Shown piece after piece: positions 24,353-32,492 of a stretch of DNA of 64,000 nt. Each line of letters starts with the position of its first letter. Within the stretch, counting starts at the first letter, position 1. The translations under genes and the position numbers were made by a program. The notes under the pieces are model-generated. The model was given only the letters and a program-made list of their open reading frames with translations, did not search any database and was not told the DNA's origin. The stretch comes from CAVVAL01 sp963740215 (GTDB taxonomy: Bacteria; Actinomycetota; Actinomycetes; Mycobacteriales; Cryptosporangiaceae). The DNA lies in NCBI GenBank assembly GCA_963740215.1, contig CAVUDJ010000019.1, positions 1,984,001 to 2,048,000 on the forward strand. Reading direction: 5' to 3'.

Positions 24353-25297
24353 TCAAGCTCCATAGCGCCCTACCAGTTCGGCGCCCATTCGGGCTAGTTC
24401 GGCCTGGACCGACTCTGGTTCCTCGACCTCCACCGTCGCGCCCCACCCCGCCAGCTGCTGAGCGATCATCGTCGCCGTCGGCGCTGCCACGCGCACCCGC
24501 ACGCGGCCGTCGTCCAGAGAATCGACCACCTCGCAGTGGCGGCCGAAGTGCGAGTGCAGCACCCGCACGAACTTCGCGCTGATCAGCACCGTCGCCGACA
24601 GCAGCGAGCGCAGCTGCTCCATCTCGTCAACCACGCGTCCCCACGCGTCGGACAGTTCGAAGTCAGCGGGCCGTTCGAACAGGAGCTCGGTCACCGAGGC
24701 TTCGACGATGCGGTCGACGCGGAACGTGCGCTGCCCTGCCTCGGTGCCCGCCACGAGATACCAGACGTCGTCCTTGTCGACCAGGCCCCACGGGTCGACC
24801 ATGCGCTCGGACGGTTCGCGACCCGGCCGCGCGTACACGAGCCGGACCTTGCGACGTCGTACGACAGCGGCTTGAAGGATCTTGACCAGCGCCGGACGCT
24901 CCTTCTCGCGCTCGCCCCACGCTGTCGGGTCCACGACGACGGCGCTCGCCGCTGTCTCCGCCTCGGCGCGGAACGTGTCGGGCAGGGCGCGCACGAGCTT
25001 GCGCAGCGCCGATTTCGCCTCCGGCACGATCGACGCCGCCGGCCCGAGCAGCAGGAACAGCGCCTGCGCCTCGGTGGCGTTGAGTCCACTGAGGTCGGTG
25101 CGGGCGCCGCCGAGCAGCGCCCACCCTCCCCCGCGCCCGGGCTGCGGGTACACGGGGATGCCGGCCGCGGACAGCGCTTCGAGGTCGCGGCGGGCGGTGG
25201 CCACCGAGACCTCGAGTTCCTCGGCCAGCTCGGCCGCGGTGATACGACCCCGGGCCTGCATCAGCAGGAGGGCGGCGACGAGTCGATCAGCACGCAT
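24353..25297 (-). CDS. WYL-domain transcriptional regulator (YafY-like)
   Basis: The 314-residue protein has an N-terminal DeoR/HTH_11 winged helix (RADRLVAALLLMQARGRITAAELAEELEVSVATARRDLEALSAAGIPV), a central WYL domain (KVRLVYARPGREPSERMVDPWGLVDKDDVWYLVAGTEAGQRTFRVDRI, with the W-L-type core as VWYLV) and a C-terminal WCX extension. It sits divergently from a VOC gene across a 93-bp gap that holds a perfect 10-bp inverted repeat, its likely operator. WYL domains bind small ligands or nucleic acid; which one here is unknown. Confidence 0.94.
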   Translation of the reverse strand: MRADRLVAALLLMQARGRITAAELAEELEVSVATARRDLEALSAAGIPVYPQPGRGGGWALLGGARTDLSGLNATEAQALFLLLGPAASIVPEAKSALRKLVRALPDTFRAEAETAASAVVVDPTAWGEREKERPALVKILQAAVVRRRKVRLVYARPGREPSERMVDPWGLVDKDDVWYLVAGTEAGQRTFRVDRIVEASVTELLFERPADFELSDAWGRVVDEMEQLRSLLSATVLISAKFVRVLHSHFGRHCEVVDSLDDGRVRVRVAAPTATMIAQQLAGWGATVEVEEPESVQAELARMGAELVGRYGA

Positions 25298-25316
25298 AGG
25301 TCAGAGTTTCTCAAAC

Positions 25317-25341
25317 AAAGTGCTCACTGGATGAGCACTTT
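25317..25341. promoter_or_regulatory. Perfect operator between the WYL and VOC genes
   Basis: AAAGTGCTCA (25317-25326) and TGAGCACTTT (25332-25341) are exact inverted repeats around CTGGA. It lies 20 bases upstream of the WYL start and 50 upstream of the VOC start, so binding can control both divergent genes. Confidence 0.85.
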
Positions 25342-25390
25342 ACCTCGGCATGATGAAGGTCACACCAGGACAGAACAGAGGGAGCACAAC

Positions 25391-25798
25391 ATGTTGCGAG
25401 GACTCGCCACCGTCACGTTCTACGCCGACGACCTGCAGGCCGCGAAGAACTGGTACGCCGAGCTACTCGGCATCGAGGCGTACTACGCCTTCCCGCCCGA
25501 GGGGCCGCCGGCGTACGTCGAGTTCCGCATCGGCGACTACGAGGACGAGCTCGGCTTCATCGACCGCAAGTTCGCGCCGCACCCGGCACAGCCGCCCGGC
25601 GGCGCCGTCGTCTTCTGGCACGTCGACGACCTGCCCGCCGCTGTCGAGCGGCTGCAGGAGCTGGGCGCAAAGATCCACGAGCCCATCACCGAACGCGGAA
25701 CGGGCGGCTTCGTCACCGCCTCGGTCGTCGACCCGTTCGGCAACATCCTCGGCGTCATGTACAACCCGCACTACGTGGAGATCCTGGCGAAGCGGTGA
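25391..25798 (+). CDS. VOC-family (glyoxalase/bleomycin-resistance-like) protein
   Basis: A 135-residue single-module pair of beta-alpha-beta-beta-beta units: TVTFYADDLQAAKNWYAELLGIEAYY and AVVFWHVDDLPAAVERLQELGAKI, ending DPFGNILGVMYNPHY. Possible metal ligands include the His in FWHVDD and the Glu in YVEFRIG. ATG 25391 follows AGAGGGAG. It shares the control region with the WYL regulator, so it is the probable regulated target. The substrate is unknown. Confidence 0.92.
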   Translation: MLRGLATVTFYADDLQAAKNWYAELLGIEAYYAFPPEGPPAYVEFRIGDYEDELGFIDRKFAPHPAQPPGGAVVFWHVDDLPAAVERLQELGAKIHEPITERGTGGFVTASVVDPFGNILGVMYNPHYVEILAKR

Positions 25799-25841
25799 GG
25801 CACGCATCCAGCGCGGGTCACGCGGCGGATAGGTTCTGACG

Positions 25842-26348
25842 GTGAACACCGAACGGATCGACCCGCCGCTGATCGCCGGCGAGCGCGAGATGCTGCGCGC
25901 CTACCTCGACTTCCACCGGGCGACTCTCGCCATGAAGTGCGACGGCCTGACTGACGAAGAACTGCGCCGCCGGTCGATGCCACCGTCCACACTGTCGCTG
26001 CTCGGGCTCGTGCGGCACATGGCCGAAGTGGAGCGCACCTGGTTCCGCAAGGTGATCAACCGCGAGGACATCCCGCTGGTGTGGTCGGACGAAGGCGACT
26101 ACCAGGTGGCGTACGACGCGAGCACGTCCACCCGGTCGGAGGCGTTCGGTGCGTGGCAGGCCGAGGTCGAGCACTCGCGGCGGATCGAGCGCGAGGCCGA
26201 GTCACTCGATGTCGTCGCGCACCAGCCGCGGTGGGGCGAGGACGTCTCGCTGCGTCTGGTCATGCTGCACCTGATCCACGAGTACGCCCGCCACAACGGT
26301 CACGCCGACTTCCTTCGCGAGGGAATCGACGGGACCGTCGGCGCCTAG
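25842..26348 (+). CDS. DinB-family protein (DUF664, thiol-dependent type)
   Basis: The 168-residue four-helix protein matches DUF664/DinB-like proteins that in actinobacteria act as mycothiol-dependent enzymes. The three metal His positions fit RHMAEVERTW at about residue 59 and HEYARHNGHAD at about 145. The N-terminal EREMLRAYLDFHRATLAMKCDGLTDEELRRRSMPPSTLSLLGLV is typical. GTG 25842 lies 43 bases after the VOC gene, so they may be co-transcribed. Substrate unknown. Confidence 0.92.
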   Translation: MNTERIDPPLIAGEREMLRAYLDFHRATLAMKCDGLTDEELRRRSMPPSTLSLLGLVRHMAEVERTWFRKVINREDIPLVWSDEGDYQVAYDASTSTRSEAFGAWQAEVEHSRRIEREAESLDVVAHQPRWGEDVSLRLVMLHLIHEYARHNGHADFLREGIDGTVGA

Positions 26349-26350
26349 CC

Positions 26351-26599
26351 TCAAGCCGTGATCGGGCCAGGTCCGGAAGGAGCCAGGGCGTCCTCGGACG
26401 GCATCACGATCCACAGGATCGGGTAGAGCAGGATCTGGCTGCCCGGCACCAGGAGCAGGATCAACGAGAAGAGCAGCCGGGACGTCCACGGGTCGAGGCC
26501 GAACCGCCGCCCGATGCCCGCGAACACGCCGCCGAGCACGCGCCCTTCGCGCGGTCGCACCAGCCCCTGGCTGCGGAAAGTGCTCTGTATGTCGCTCAT
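26351..26599 (-). CDS. PspC-domain membrane protein
   Basis: An 82-residue protein with the PspC signature GLVRPREGRVLGGVFAGIGRRFGLDPWTSRLLFSL followed by a hydrophobic stretch ILLLVPGSQILLYPILWIVMP. The N-terminal part is cytoplasmic and the C-terminal half spans the membrane. It may take part in envelope stress sensing, as PspC does. ATG 26599 gives the family N-terminus; ATG 26614 is an in-frame alternative. It converges on the DinB gene with two bases between the stops. Confidence 0.88.
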   Translation of the reverse strand: MSDIQSTFRSQGLVRPREGRVLGGVFAGIGRRFGLDPWTSRLLFSLILLLVPGSQILLYPILWIVMPSEDALAPSGPGPITA

Positions 26600-26738
26600 G
26601 ATGTGGTCGTCCATCCTCTCGGAAACTCGATGACTCAAGTCTCCGGCGACCCGTGGGCAAGGGCATCGGGGAACGACCCTGAACGAACCCTGATCCGTCG
26701 ACGTCGAGCCCGACGTCTGGATGCGCCACGAGCTGCAA

Positions 26739-26770
26739 GGCCGGGCGACACCAGCGGGTGCCGCCCGGCC
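26739..26770 (-). terminator. Hairpin terminator after the lysyl-oxidase-like gene
   Basis: Arms GGCCGGGCGACACC and GGGTGCCGCCCGGCC pair with one mismatch around AGC, 8 bases past the stop codon. Confidence 0.75.
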
Positions 26771-26777
26771 CAACGAG

Positions 26778-28322
26778 CTACGGCGCGTTGACCAGCTGGT
26801 ACGGCGGCACCGAGACGGTGCGGGCGCCGGGCGTACCACCCAGGATCACCTTGCGCAGCGAGGTGTTGTTCTTCAGGTCCGACTCGGCGAGCCGCTTCTC
26901 GGGGTTGGCCTTGACCTCGATGTAGTACGTGCCGTTGGGCAGGCCGGTGACGTCGAACGACTGGCCGGGCAGGTACTGCGAGTAGGTGTCGCCCCAGCCG
27001 ATGTCGAGCGCCTGGCGGACGGCGATCGCGGTCTGGCCGCCGCACGCGGTGCTGAGGTCGGTGGACATCGGCTTCCAGGTGGCGCGCTTCAGGGTGAGGT
27101 CCACCGGGTCGGTCGGCAGCAGGCAGAACGACTCCTTGCCGCTGCGCATCGCGATGTTCTTGCTCGCGTCGAGCAGGCGGTAGGTGGCGAAGTCGGTGAA
27201 GTGCCAGTGCGTGTGGCCCTCACGCGGGTCCCACTCCATCGTGCCGCTCGGCGCCCAACCGGTCTGCTTGCCGTTGGCGTCGTAGAAGTACTGGTAGGCG
27301 TCCATCAGGTCGCCGCCGGGGCGCCGGAAGCCGTCCACGACCAGCGGGGACGTGCCGGCGTTCCACACGTTGGCGCTGAACGACAGGTACTCGCGGCCGT
27401 CGGGCTCGGAGCCGGGCACGGGCTCGCCGCCGTCCGGGGCAGGGCCGACGACGATGTTCCACGCGGGCAGCGAGCGCAGGTCGGGGCGCGGACCGGCGGG
27501 CGGGGCGGCTGCCGCACCGACCGGGCGCGACTTCGCCGGGGTACCCCGAACGCCCTTCGGGCGGGTGTCACGGGCGCCGACCTTGCCGGGCGCACCGTGC
27601 GCGTGGGCCGCGAGAGCCCCGCCCGGCCGGTCCGGCACCTCGACGTCCTTGACGATCACCTTCAGCGTCACGCGCGCCTTGTCGACCGGGATGCCGAAGG
27701 CGTCGCGGTGCGGCTTCTTGATGCCGACGGTGGCGGTGTAGGTGCCCGCGGGGATGTTGATCGAGGGGCTGTCATAGTCGAACTGGTTCGCGCTGACGCC
27801 CCAGCCTGCCTGCAGACCCCAAACCGACGCGATCGAGAACGGCATGCGGCCGCAGACCGGCGGGTACGGCGAGGTGGGCGGCGCGTCCGGGCGGGTGCGG
27901 TTCGCCTGGCCGTTGGGGCAGAAGTCCTGGTCCTCGTCGACGACCTTCTTGCCGCTGGCGTCGGTGAGCGTGACGTGCAGGAAATCGTTCAGCCCGCCGA
28001 GCGTGGTGACCAGGCCGGACGGGACGGTCTTGGTGGTGGTGACACCGTTCTTGCGGATCACCTGCGTGGCGACGACGGGGTCCTTGTAGGACTTGCGCGC
28101 CGCCTTGATCTCGAACGGCGTCGAGCCGGCGATGACGTGCGTGCCAAGGTCGAGGTAGACGCCCTCGTCCCCGTAGCGGTTGACGGTGACCGTCGAGGTC
28201 GCGGAGGCAAGGCGGAGCGACGGCTCGGGTTCGCCGGCACTGGCCGTGTTCGCCAGGGCGATCGGCACGGCGATGAGCGAGACACCCGCCAACCCTGCGA
28301 TTAAGTGGGATTTCCTGGGCAT
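26778..28322 (-). CDS. Secreted lysyl-oxidase-like protein
   Basis: The 514-residue product starts with a signal peptide (HLIAGLAGVSLIAVPIALANTASAG). The C-terminal half carries the copper-binding core of the lysyl oxidase family: EWDPREGHTHWHFTDFATYRLLD has the His cluster HxHxH-like HTHWH, followed by ESFCLLPTDPV, STACGGQTAIAV and GLPNGTYYIEVKANPEKRLAESDLKNN. The N-terminal half (about 40-260) has beta-rich domains with paired Cys. Family members oxidise lysine side chains to aldehydes outside the cell; in actinomycetes the target is unknown. Codon use is that of the core genome. It ends with its own terminator. Confidence 0.92.
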   Translation of the reverse strand: MPRKSHLIAGLAGVSLIAVPIALANTASAGEPEPSLRLASATSTVTVNRYGDEGVYLDLGTHVIAGSTPFEIKAARKSYKDPVVATQVIRKNGVTTTKTVPSGLVTTLGGLNDFLHVTLTDASGKKVVDEDQDFCPNGQANRTRPDAPPTSPYPPVCGRMPFSIASVWGLQAGWGVSANQFDYDSPSINIPAGTYTATVGIKKPHRDAFGIPVDKARVTLKVIVKDVEVPDRPGGALAAHAHGAPGKVGARDTRPKGVRGTPAKSRPVGAAAAPPAGPRPDLRSLPAWNIVVGPAPDGGEPVPGSEPDGREYLSFSANVWNAGTSPLVVDGFRRPGGDLMDAYQYFYDANGKQTGWAPSGTMEWDPREGHTHWHFTDFATYRLLDASKNIAMRSGKESFCLLPTDPVDLTLKRATWKPMSTDLSTACGGQTAIAVRQALDIGWGDTYSQYLPGQSFDVTGLPNGTYYIEVKANPEKRLAESDLKNNTSLRKVILGGTPGARTVSVPPYQLVNAP

Positions 28323-28435
28323 GAGCCACCTTCTGGGATCGCGTACAACGGCAACGGTCCGGCGGCGCCTGGGGAGCCGGTCCGTTGTGCGACCGATAGT
28401 GGTGGTCGATGTCAAGTAGTCCCGTATGGACACGG

Positions 28436-28468
28436 CTGTGGCCCCAGGGTCGCACCCCGGGGCCACAG
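28436..28468 (-). terminator. Hairpin terminator after the GH5 gene
   Basis: Arms CTGTGGCCCCAGGGT and ACCCCGGGGCCACAG pair with one mismatch around CGC, 8 bases past the cellulase stop codon. The sequence between it and 28323 is the lysyl oxidase promoter region and shows no gene. Confidence 0.8.
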
Positions 28469-28476
28469 CGAGTGGG

Positions 28477-29550
28477 CTAGAACTTGTCGGCGCTGCGGAT
28501 CCGCTCCCGCACCCAGACACCGGCCGGCTTGAGCCTGCTCGTCCCGGTGAACGAGCTGCCCGCGCAGGTGCCGCCCTTGAACACGGCGCCCGAACGCTCG
28601 TCGTCGGAGAAGTTCCAGTTGGTCCAGCTGATCTTCTTCTGGGCCATCAGGTCGATGTACTGCTGCGACCGGCCGAAGTTGTTGCCTCCGTCACCCGAGG
28701 CCTGCTGGGTGCCGAACTCGCTGACCCACATGGGGATCTTGTCCGCGGCCCGCGACAGCGTGTTCAGGTACTCCGAGCCGTGCGACGCCGCGTAGAAGTG
28801 GAACGTGTAGAGGATGTTCGACGCGTTCACCTTGTTGTTGATCACGTCGTTCTCGTTGCGACCGTCGGAGACGCCGAGCGAGCCCCAGCCGTGCGTGCCG
28901 ACCAGCACGACGCCGTCCGAGTCCTCGGCGCGGATCACCGGGATGATCTGCTCGGCGTAGCTCTTGATCTTGCTCCACGAAACGCCGTTCGGCTCGTTGG
29001 CGATCTCGTAGATGATGTTGTTCTTGCCCTTGTGCCGGTTGGCGATCTCCTTGAAGAACGTCTTGGCGCGGCTCAGGTTGTAGTTGGGGTCGCCGGGCGA
29101 GAGCTGGTGCCAGTCGACGACGACGTACATACCGCGCGCGGTCACCATGTCGATGAAGTTGTGCATCATGTCGGTGAACTTGCGCGGGTTGGTCTGGTAG
29201 CCGCCCTCCTGGATGTACATCGACACCCGGAGCACGTCGGCATTCCAGTCGGTGGCGAGCGCGTCCAGCGAGGCGTTCTTGACGCACTGGCTGTACCACT
29301 GGATGCCGTGCGTGCTCATCCCCCGTAGCTGGATCTGCTTGCCGTCCTTGTTGCAGACCTTCGTGCCGCACACCTTGAGCTGGCCGTTGATGGCGACCGG
29401 GCTTCCCGCCGGGGGTGCCAGCGTCGTCACCGGGGCCGCCGGCGTGGCTTCGCCGCCGAACTCGGCCGCTGACGCGACCGCCACACCCGGAACCAGCAGT
29501 GCCGCGACGAGTCCGCCGACGATCTGCAGGCGTAACTTCTGGCGTTTCAC
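28477..29550 (-). CDS. Secreted endoglucanase (glycoside hydrolase family 5)
   Basis: The 357-residue protein has a signal peptide (KRQKLRLQIVGGLVAALLVPGVAVASA) and one GH5 catalytic TIM barrel. LRGMSTHGIQWY is the first strand, DWHQLSPGDPN follows, the acid/base Glu is in IIYEIANEPNG and the nucleophile Glu in PMWVSEFGTQQ. No carbohydrate-binding module is attached. It cleaves beta-1,4-glucans outside the cell. GTG 29550 follows AGAGGAG at 5 bases. A perfect operator lies 58 bases upstream. Two Cys pairs (CGTKVCNKDGK and the last) may form disulfides. Confidence 0.95.
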   Translation of the reverse strand: MKRQKLRLQIVGGLVAALLVPGVAVASAAEFGGEATPAAPVTTLAPPAGSPVAINGQLKVCGTKVCNKDGKQIQLRGMSTHGIQWYSQCVKNASLDALATDWNADVLRVSMYIQEGGYQTNPRKFTDMMHNFIDMVTARGMYVVVDWHQLSPGDPNYNLSRAKTFFKEIANRHKGKNNIIYEIANEPNGVSWSKIKSYAEQIIPVIRAEDSDGVVLVGTHGWGSLGVSDGRNENDVINNKVNASNILYTFHFYAASHGSEYLNTLSRAADKIPMWVSEFGTQQASGDGGNNFGRSQQYIDLMAQKKISWTNWNFSDDERSGAVFKGGTCAGSSFTGTSRLKPAGVWVRERIRSADKF

Positions 29551-29607
29551 TCGAACTCCTCTGGTCGGAAGTGGGCGCAGGCCTCCGCACAGATCCCGCA
29601 AACAAAT

Positions 29608-29636
29608 CCAATTAGTAAACTTTGCTTACTAATTGG
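29608..29636 (-). promoter_or_regulatory. Perfect operator before the cellulase gene
   Basis: CCAATTAGTAA (29608-29618) and TTACTAATTGG (29626-29636) are exact inverted repeats with a 7-base spacer ACTTTGC. AT-rich in an otherwise 70% GC region, it resembles the TTAG-core palindromes seen before secreted hydrolase genes in other actinomycetes. The regulator is not in the window; a ROK or LacI type is a guess. Confidence 0.85.
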
Positions 29637-29715
29637 TTGCATGATGGTAATGATTCCGCCCAATGGGCGTCAAGGGCGGCAAACCACCCGCGGTTATCCC
29701 GACCACTATGGGCGA

Positions 29716-30357
29716 TCAGCCGATGAGGCCGGACTCCCAGGCCCACGCCGCGATCTCGACCCGGTTCCGGGCGGACAGCTTGCCCTGCACGCTGCCGAGG
29801 TGCGTCTTGACCGTGCCGACCGAGATGAACAGCTCGTCGGCGATCTCGGCGTTCGTGCGCCCGCGCGCCACGAGCTTGACGACGTCCAGCTCGCGGGCGG
29901 AGAGCTGGCCGGTGTCGGGCGCCGACACGGGCTTGTTCAGGTGTTGCAGCAGCCGGACGGTGATCGACGGGCTGATCAGCGCGTCGCCGGACATCGCGGC
30001 GCGCACCGCCTCGACCAGCAGCGTCGGGCCGGAGTCCTTCAGCAGGAAGCCGCAGGCGCCGTTGCGCAGGGCCGTGTGCACGTACTCGTCGAGGTCGAAC
30101 GTGGTGACGACGACGATCTTGACCGGATCCACGACGCCGGGGCCGGCGAGGATCCGCAGCGCCTCCAGGCCGTCCATCTTCGGCATCCGGATGTCGAACA
30201 GCGCCACATCCGGCCTCAGCCGCCGGGCCAGCTCGACCGCCTCGACACCGTCGGCGGCCTCGCCGACCACCTCCATGTCGGGCTGCGCGCCGAGGATCAT
30301 GCCGAAGCCGGTTCGGACCATCGCCTGGTCGTCCGCGACCAGCACTCGGATCGTCAC
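29716..30357 (-). CDS. NarL/LuxR-family response regulator
   Basis: The 213-residue protein has a receiver domain (VLVADDQAMVRTGFGMIL, phospho-acceptor Asp in DVALFDIRMP at about residue 54, the switch Thr in VVTTFD and Lys in LLKDSG) and a C-terminal LuxR HTH (LSARELDVVKLVARGRTNAEIADELFISVGTVKTHLGSVQGKL). Its GTG start lies beside the 3' end of the histidine kinase gene, so both are translated together. The kinase should phosphorylate it. The target genes are unknown; the nearby ABC exporter, divergent from the pair, is a natural candidate. Confidence 0.96.
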   Translation of the reverse strand: MTIRVLVADDQAMVRTGFGMILGAQPDMEVVGEAADGVEAVELARRLRPDVALFDIRMPKMDGLEALRILAGPGVVDPVKIVVVTTFDLDEYVHTALRNGACGFLLKDSGPTLLVEAVRAAMSGDALISPSITVRLLQHLNKPVSAPDTGQLSARELDVVKLVARGRTNAEIADELFISVGTVKTHLGSVQGKLSARNRVEIAAWAWESGLIG

Positions 30358-31550
30358 GCGGTCATCTTTGCAGTTGCTTCGCGAGCGGCAGCGCGGCGTC
30401 CACGACCCAGCCGCCGGCGAGCGCCCGGCCCAGCCTGGATGCGCCCGCCGAGCGCTCCGACCCGCTCGTGGAGCCCGATCAGCCCGAAGCCGTGGCTGTG
30501 GCCGCGGGGGCCGCCGCCGTGCCCGTCGTCGGCGACGCGGACGAACAGCCACTCGGCGGTGCGGTGCAGCACGACGTCGACCCGGGTGGCCTTGTGCGCG
30601 TGGCGGCGGACGTTGGTGAGCGCCTCCATCACCACCCGGTACGCCGACGAGCCGATCTCCACCGGCAGGTCGTGGACGGGACCCTCGACGTGCAGTCCCG
30701 CGGTGATCGTCCCGGCGGAGTTGAAGCCGTCGATCAGCTCGTGCAGGTCGCCGACGCCGGCGAGCGGCGCGACCGGCGCATCGGGGTCGCCGTCGGCGTT
30801 GCGCAGGACTCGCACCATCCGCCGCATCGACGCCATCGTCTCGGCGCCGGCCTTCTCGATCTGTTCCAGGGCAGCGGCGACCCGCGCGGGGTCGGCGTCG
30901 GCGATCACCCGCGCGCCCTGCGCCTGCACCACGATCCCGGTGACGTGGTGGGCGACGAAGTCGTGCAGGTCACGGGCGAGCTCGGCGCGCTGCTCCGCCC
31001 GCACGAGCTGCACCTGCCGGTCGCGACCGCTGTCCATCACCCGCAGGTACACCCCGGCCGCGCCGACCGCGACCGCGACCAGGACGCAGAGCAGGCCGAC
31101 GATGATGTACTGGTCGCTCGTGCCGGACCGCATCGGCTGCGCCGCGAGCGCGAGCACTTGCGCGCCGACGGCGGGCACCAGCAGCCAGGGGTTCGAGCGG
31201 CGGACGACCACCAGCAGGAGGCCGAGGATCGCCGCCATTTCTGCGAACCCCCACACGCCACCGGTCTGCACCTTGAACGCGAGTTCCCCGAGGCTGAGGA
31301 CCAGGGAGGGAACGGCGGCGAGGATCGCGGTGATCGGCAGCCCTATCGGTCCGAGCCGCGGCCCGATCAGCCAGGCCAGCGCCACCACCGTGAAGGTGAA
31401 CAGCTCGGCGTAGTCGACGGTCGGTCGGTCGCCGCCGAACGCGCCGAAGTAGAGGTCGAGAAAGAGCAGGAAGAGCAGGGCCAGGGAGCTGCCCAAGACA
31501 GTCAGCCCTAGCCAGATCCTGCGGCGGGAGTCACTCACGGTGTCGGTCAT
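30354..31550 (-). CDS. Sensor histidine kinase (DesK/NarX type), likely frameshifted near its end
   Basis: The N-terminal 150 residues form five to six membrane helices. The H-box RAELARDLHDFVAHHVTGIVVQAQ carries the phospho-His, and the HATPase domain follows with VVMEALTNVRRHA and GFGLIGLHERVGALGG. In the given sequence the tail reads as Arg-rich noise. Dropping one base in the CCC run at 30424-30426 gives AGPALAGGWVVDAALPLAKQ, the standard end, with a stop at 30362-30364 and 395 residues. It pairs with the response regulator at 29716-30357 and is divergent from the ABC exporter genes. Confidence 0.93.
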   Translation of the reverse strand: MTDTVSDSRRRIWLGLTVLGSSLALLFLLFLDLYFGAFGGDRPTVDYAELFTFTVVALAWLIGPRLGPIGLPITAILAAVPSLVLSLGELAFKVQTGGVWGFAEMAAILGLLLVVVRRSNPWLLVPAVGAQVLALAAQPMRSGTSDQYIIVGLLCVLVAVAVGAAGVYLRVMDSGRDRQVQLVRAEQRAELARDLHDFVAHHVTGIVVQAQGARVIADADPARVAAALEQIEKAGAETMASMRRMVRVLRNADGDPDAPVAPLAGVGDLHELIDGFNSAGTITAGLHVEGPVHDLPVEIGSSAYRVVMEALTNVRRHAHKATRVDVVLHRTAEWLFVRVADDGHGGGPRGHSHGFGLIGLHERVGALGGRIQAGPGARRRLGRGRRAAAREATAKMTA

Positions 31551-31703
31551 GGTGCCGCAAGTTTAGGCAGGCGGTGGCGCCGCGAAGATCCGCCGAAAGG
31601 CAGAGTCGCGGCCGTTCGAACCCCGCGCTCGGCCGATGTCGCGCGCCCGCTGCGTCACGAGAGTAGACGGCGTCAACAACCGCGCAGCAAAGGAAGTCCT
31701 CCC

Positions 31704-32492
31704 GTGTCGCAGCCGATAACCGGCCGGGCCGCCGTCGCCGTGGCCCCGCAGCCCACCACCCCGTCCGTCGCGGTCGCCGCGGTGGATCTCGTCAAGGTCT
31801 ACGGGACCGGCGAGACCGCCGTCCGCGCGCTCGACGGCGTGACGGTCGGATTCGAGCGCGCCGCGTTCACCGCGATCATGGGCCCGTCCGGCTCGGGCAA
31901 GTCGACCCTGATGCACTGCCTCGCCGGCCTCGACACCGCGACGTCCGGCCAGGCTCTGCTCGGCGGCACCGACCTCACCCGCCTGTCGGACCAGCGGCTG
32001 ACGAAGGTGCGGCGTGAGCGGATCGGGTTCGTCTTCCAGTCGTTCAACCTGCTGCACCAGCTCACCGCGGCCGAGAACATCACGCTTCCGCTGAGCCTCG
32101 CCGGCCGCAAGGCCGACCAGCGCCTCTTCGACCACCTCGTCGACGTGCTCGGCCTCGGCCAGCGGCTCACGCACCGGCCGAGCGAGCTGTCCGGCGGCCA
32201 GCAGCAGCGGGTGGCACTGGCCCGCGCGCTGGCGTCCCGTCCCGAGGTGGTCTTCGCCGACGAGCCCACCGGCAACCTCGACTCCCGCTCCGGCGCCGAG
32301 GTGCTGCAGTTCCTGAAGAACTCGGTCCGCGAGCTGGGTCAGACCGTCGTCATGGTCACCCACGACCCGACCGCCGCCGCGTACGCGGACCGCGTGGTCC
32401 TGCTCGCCGACGGCCGCATCGCCGGCGACCTGATCAGGCCGAGCCGCGAGGCCATCACCGACGCGCTGCACGGTCTGGGTGCCGCCCGATGA
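31704..32492 (+). CDS. ABC transporter ATP-binding protein (MacB/LolD type)
   Basis: The 262-residue ATPase shows Walker A GPSGSGKSTLM, Q-loop FVFQSFNLL, signature LSGGQQQRVALARALA, Walker B VVFADEPTGNLD and the H-loop MVTHD. Its order and spacing match the exporters that work with FtsX-type permeases. The stop overlaps the permease start (ATGA), so the two are made together. GTG 31704 follows AAGGAAG. It is divergent from the two-component system, which may sense and respond to the exported compound (inference). Confidence 0.97.
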   Translation: MSQPITGRAAVAVAPQPTTPSVAVAAVDLVKVYGTGETAVRALDGVTVGFERAAFTAIMGPSGSGKSTLMHCLAGLDTATSGQALLGGTDLTRLSDQRLTKVRRERIGFVFQSFNLLHQLTAAENITLPLSLAGRKADQRLFDHLVDVLGLGQRLTHRPSELSGGQQQRVALARALASRPEVVFADEPTGNLDSRSGAEVLQFLKNSVRELGQTVVMVTHDPTAAAYADRVVLLADGRIAGDLIRPSREAITDALHGLGAAR

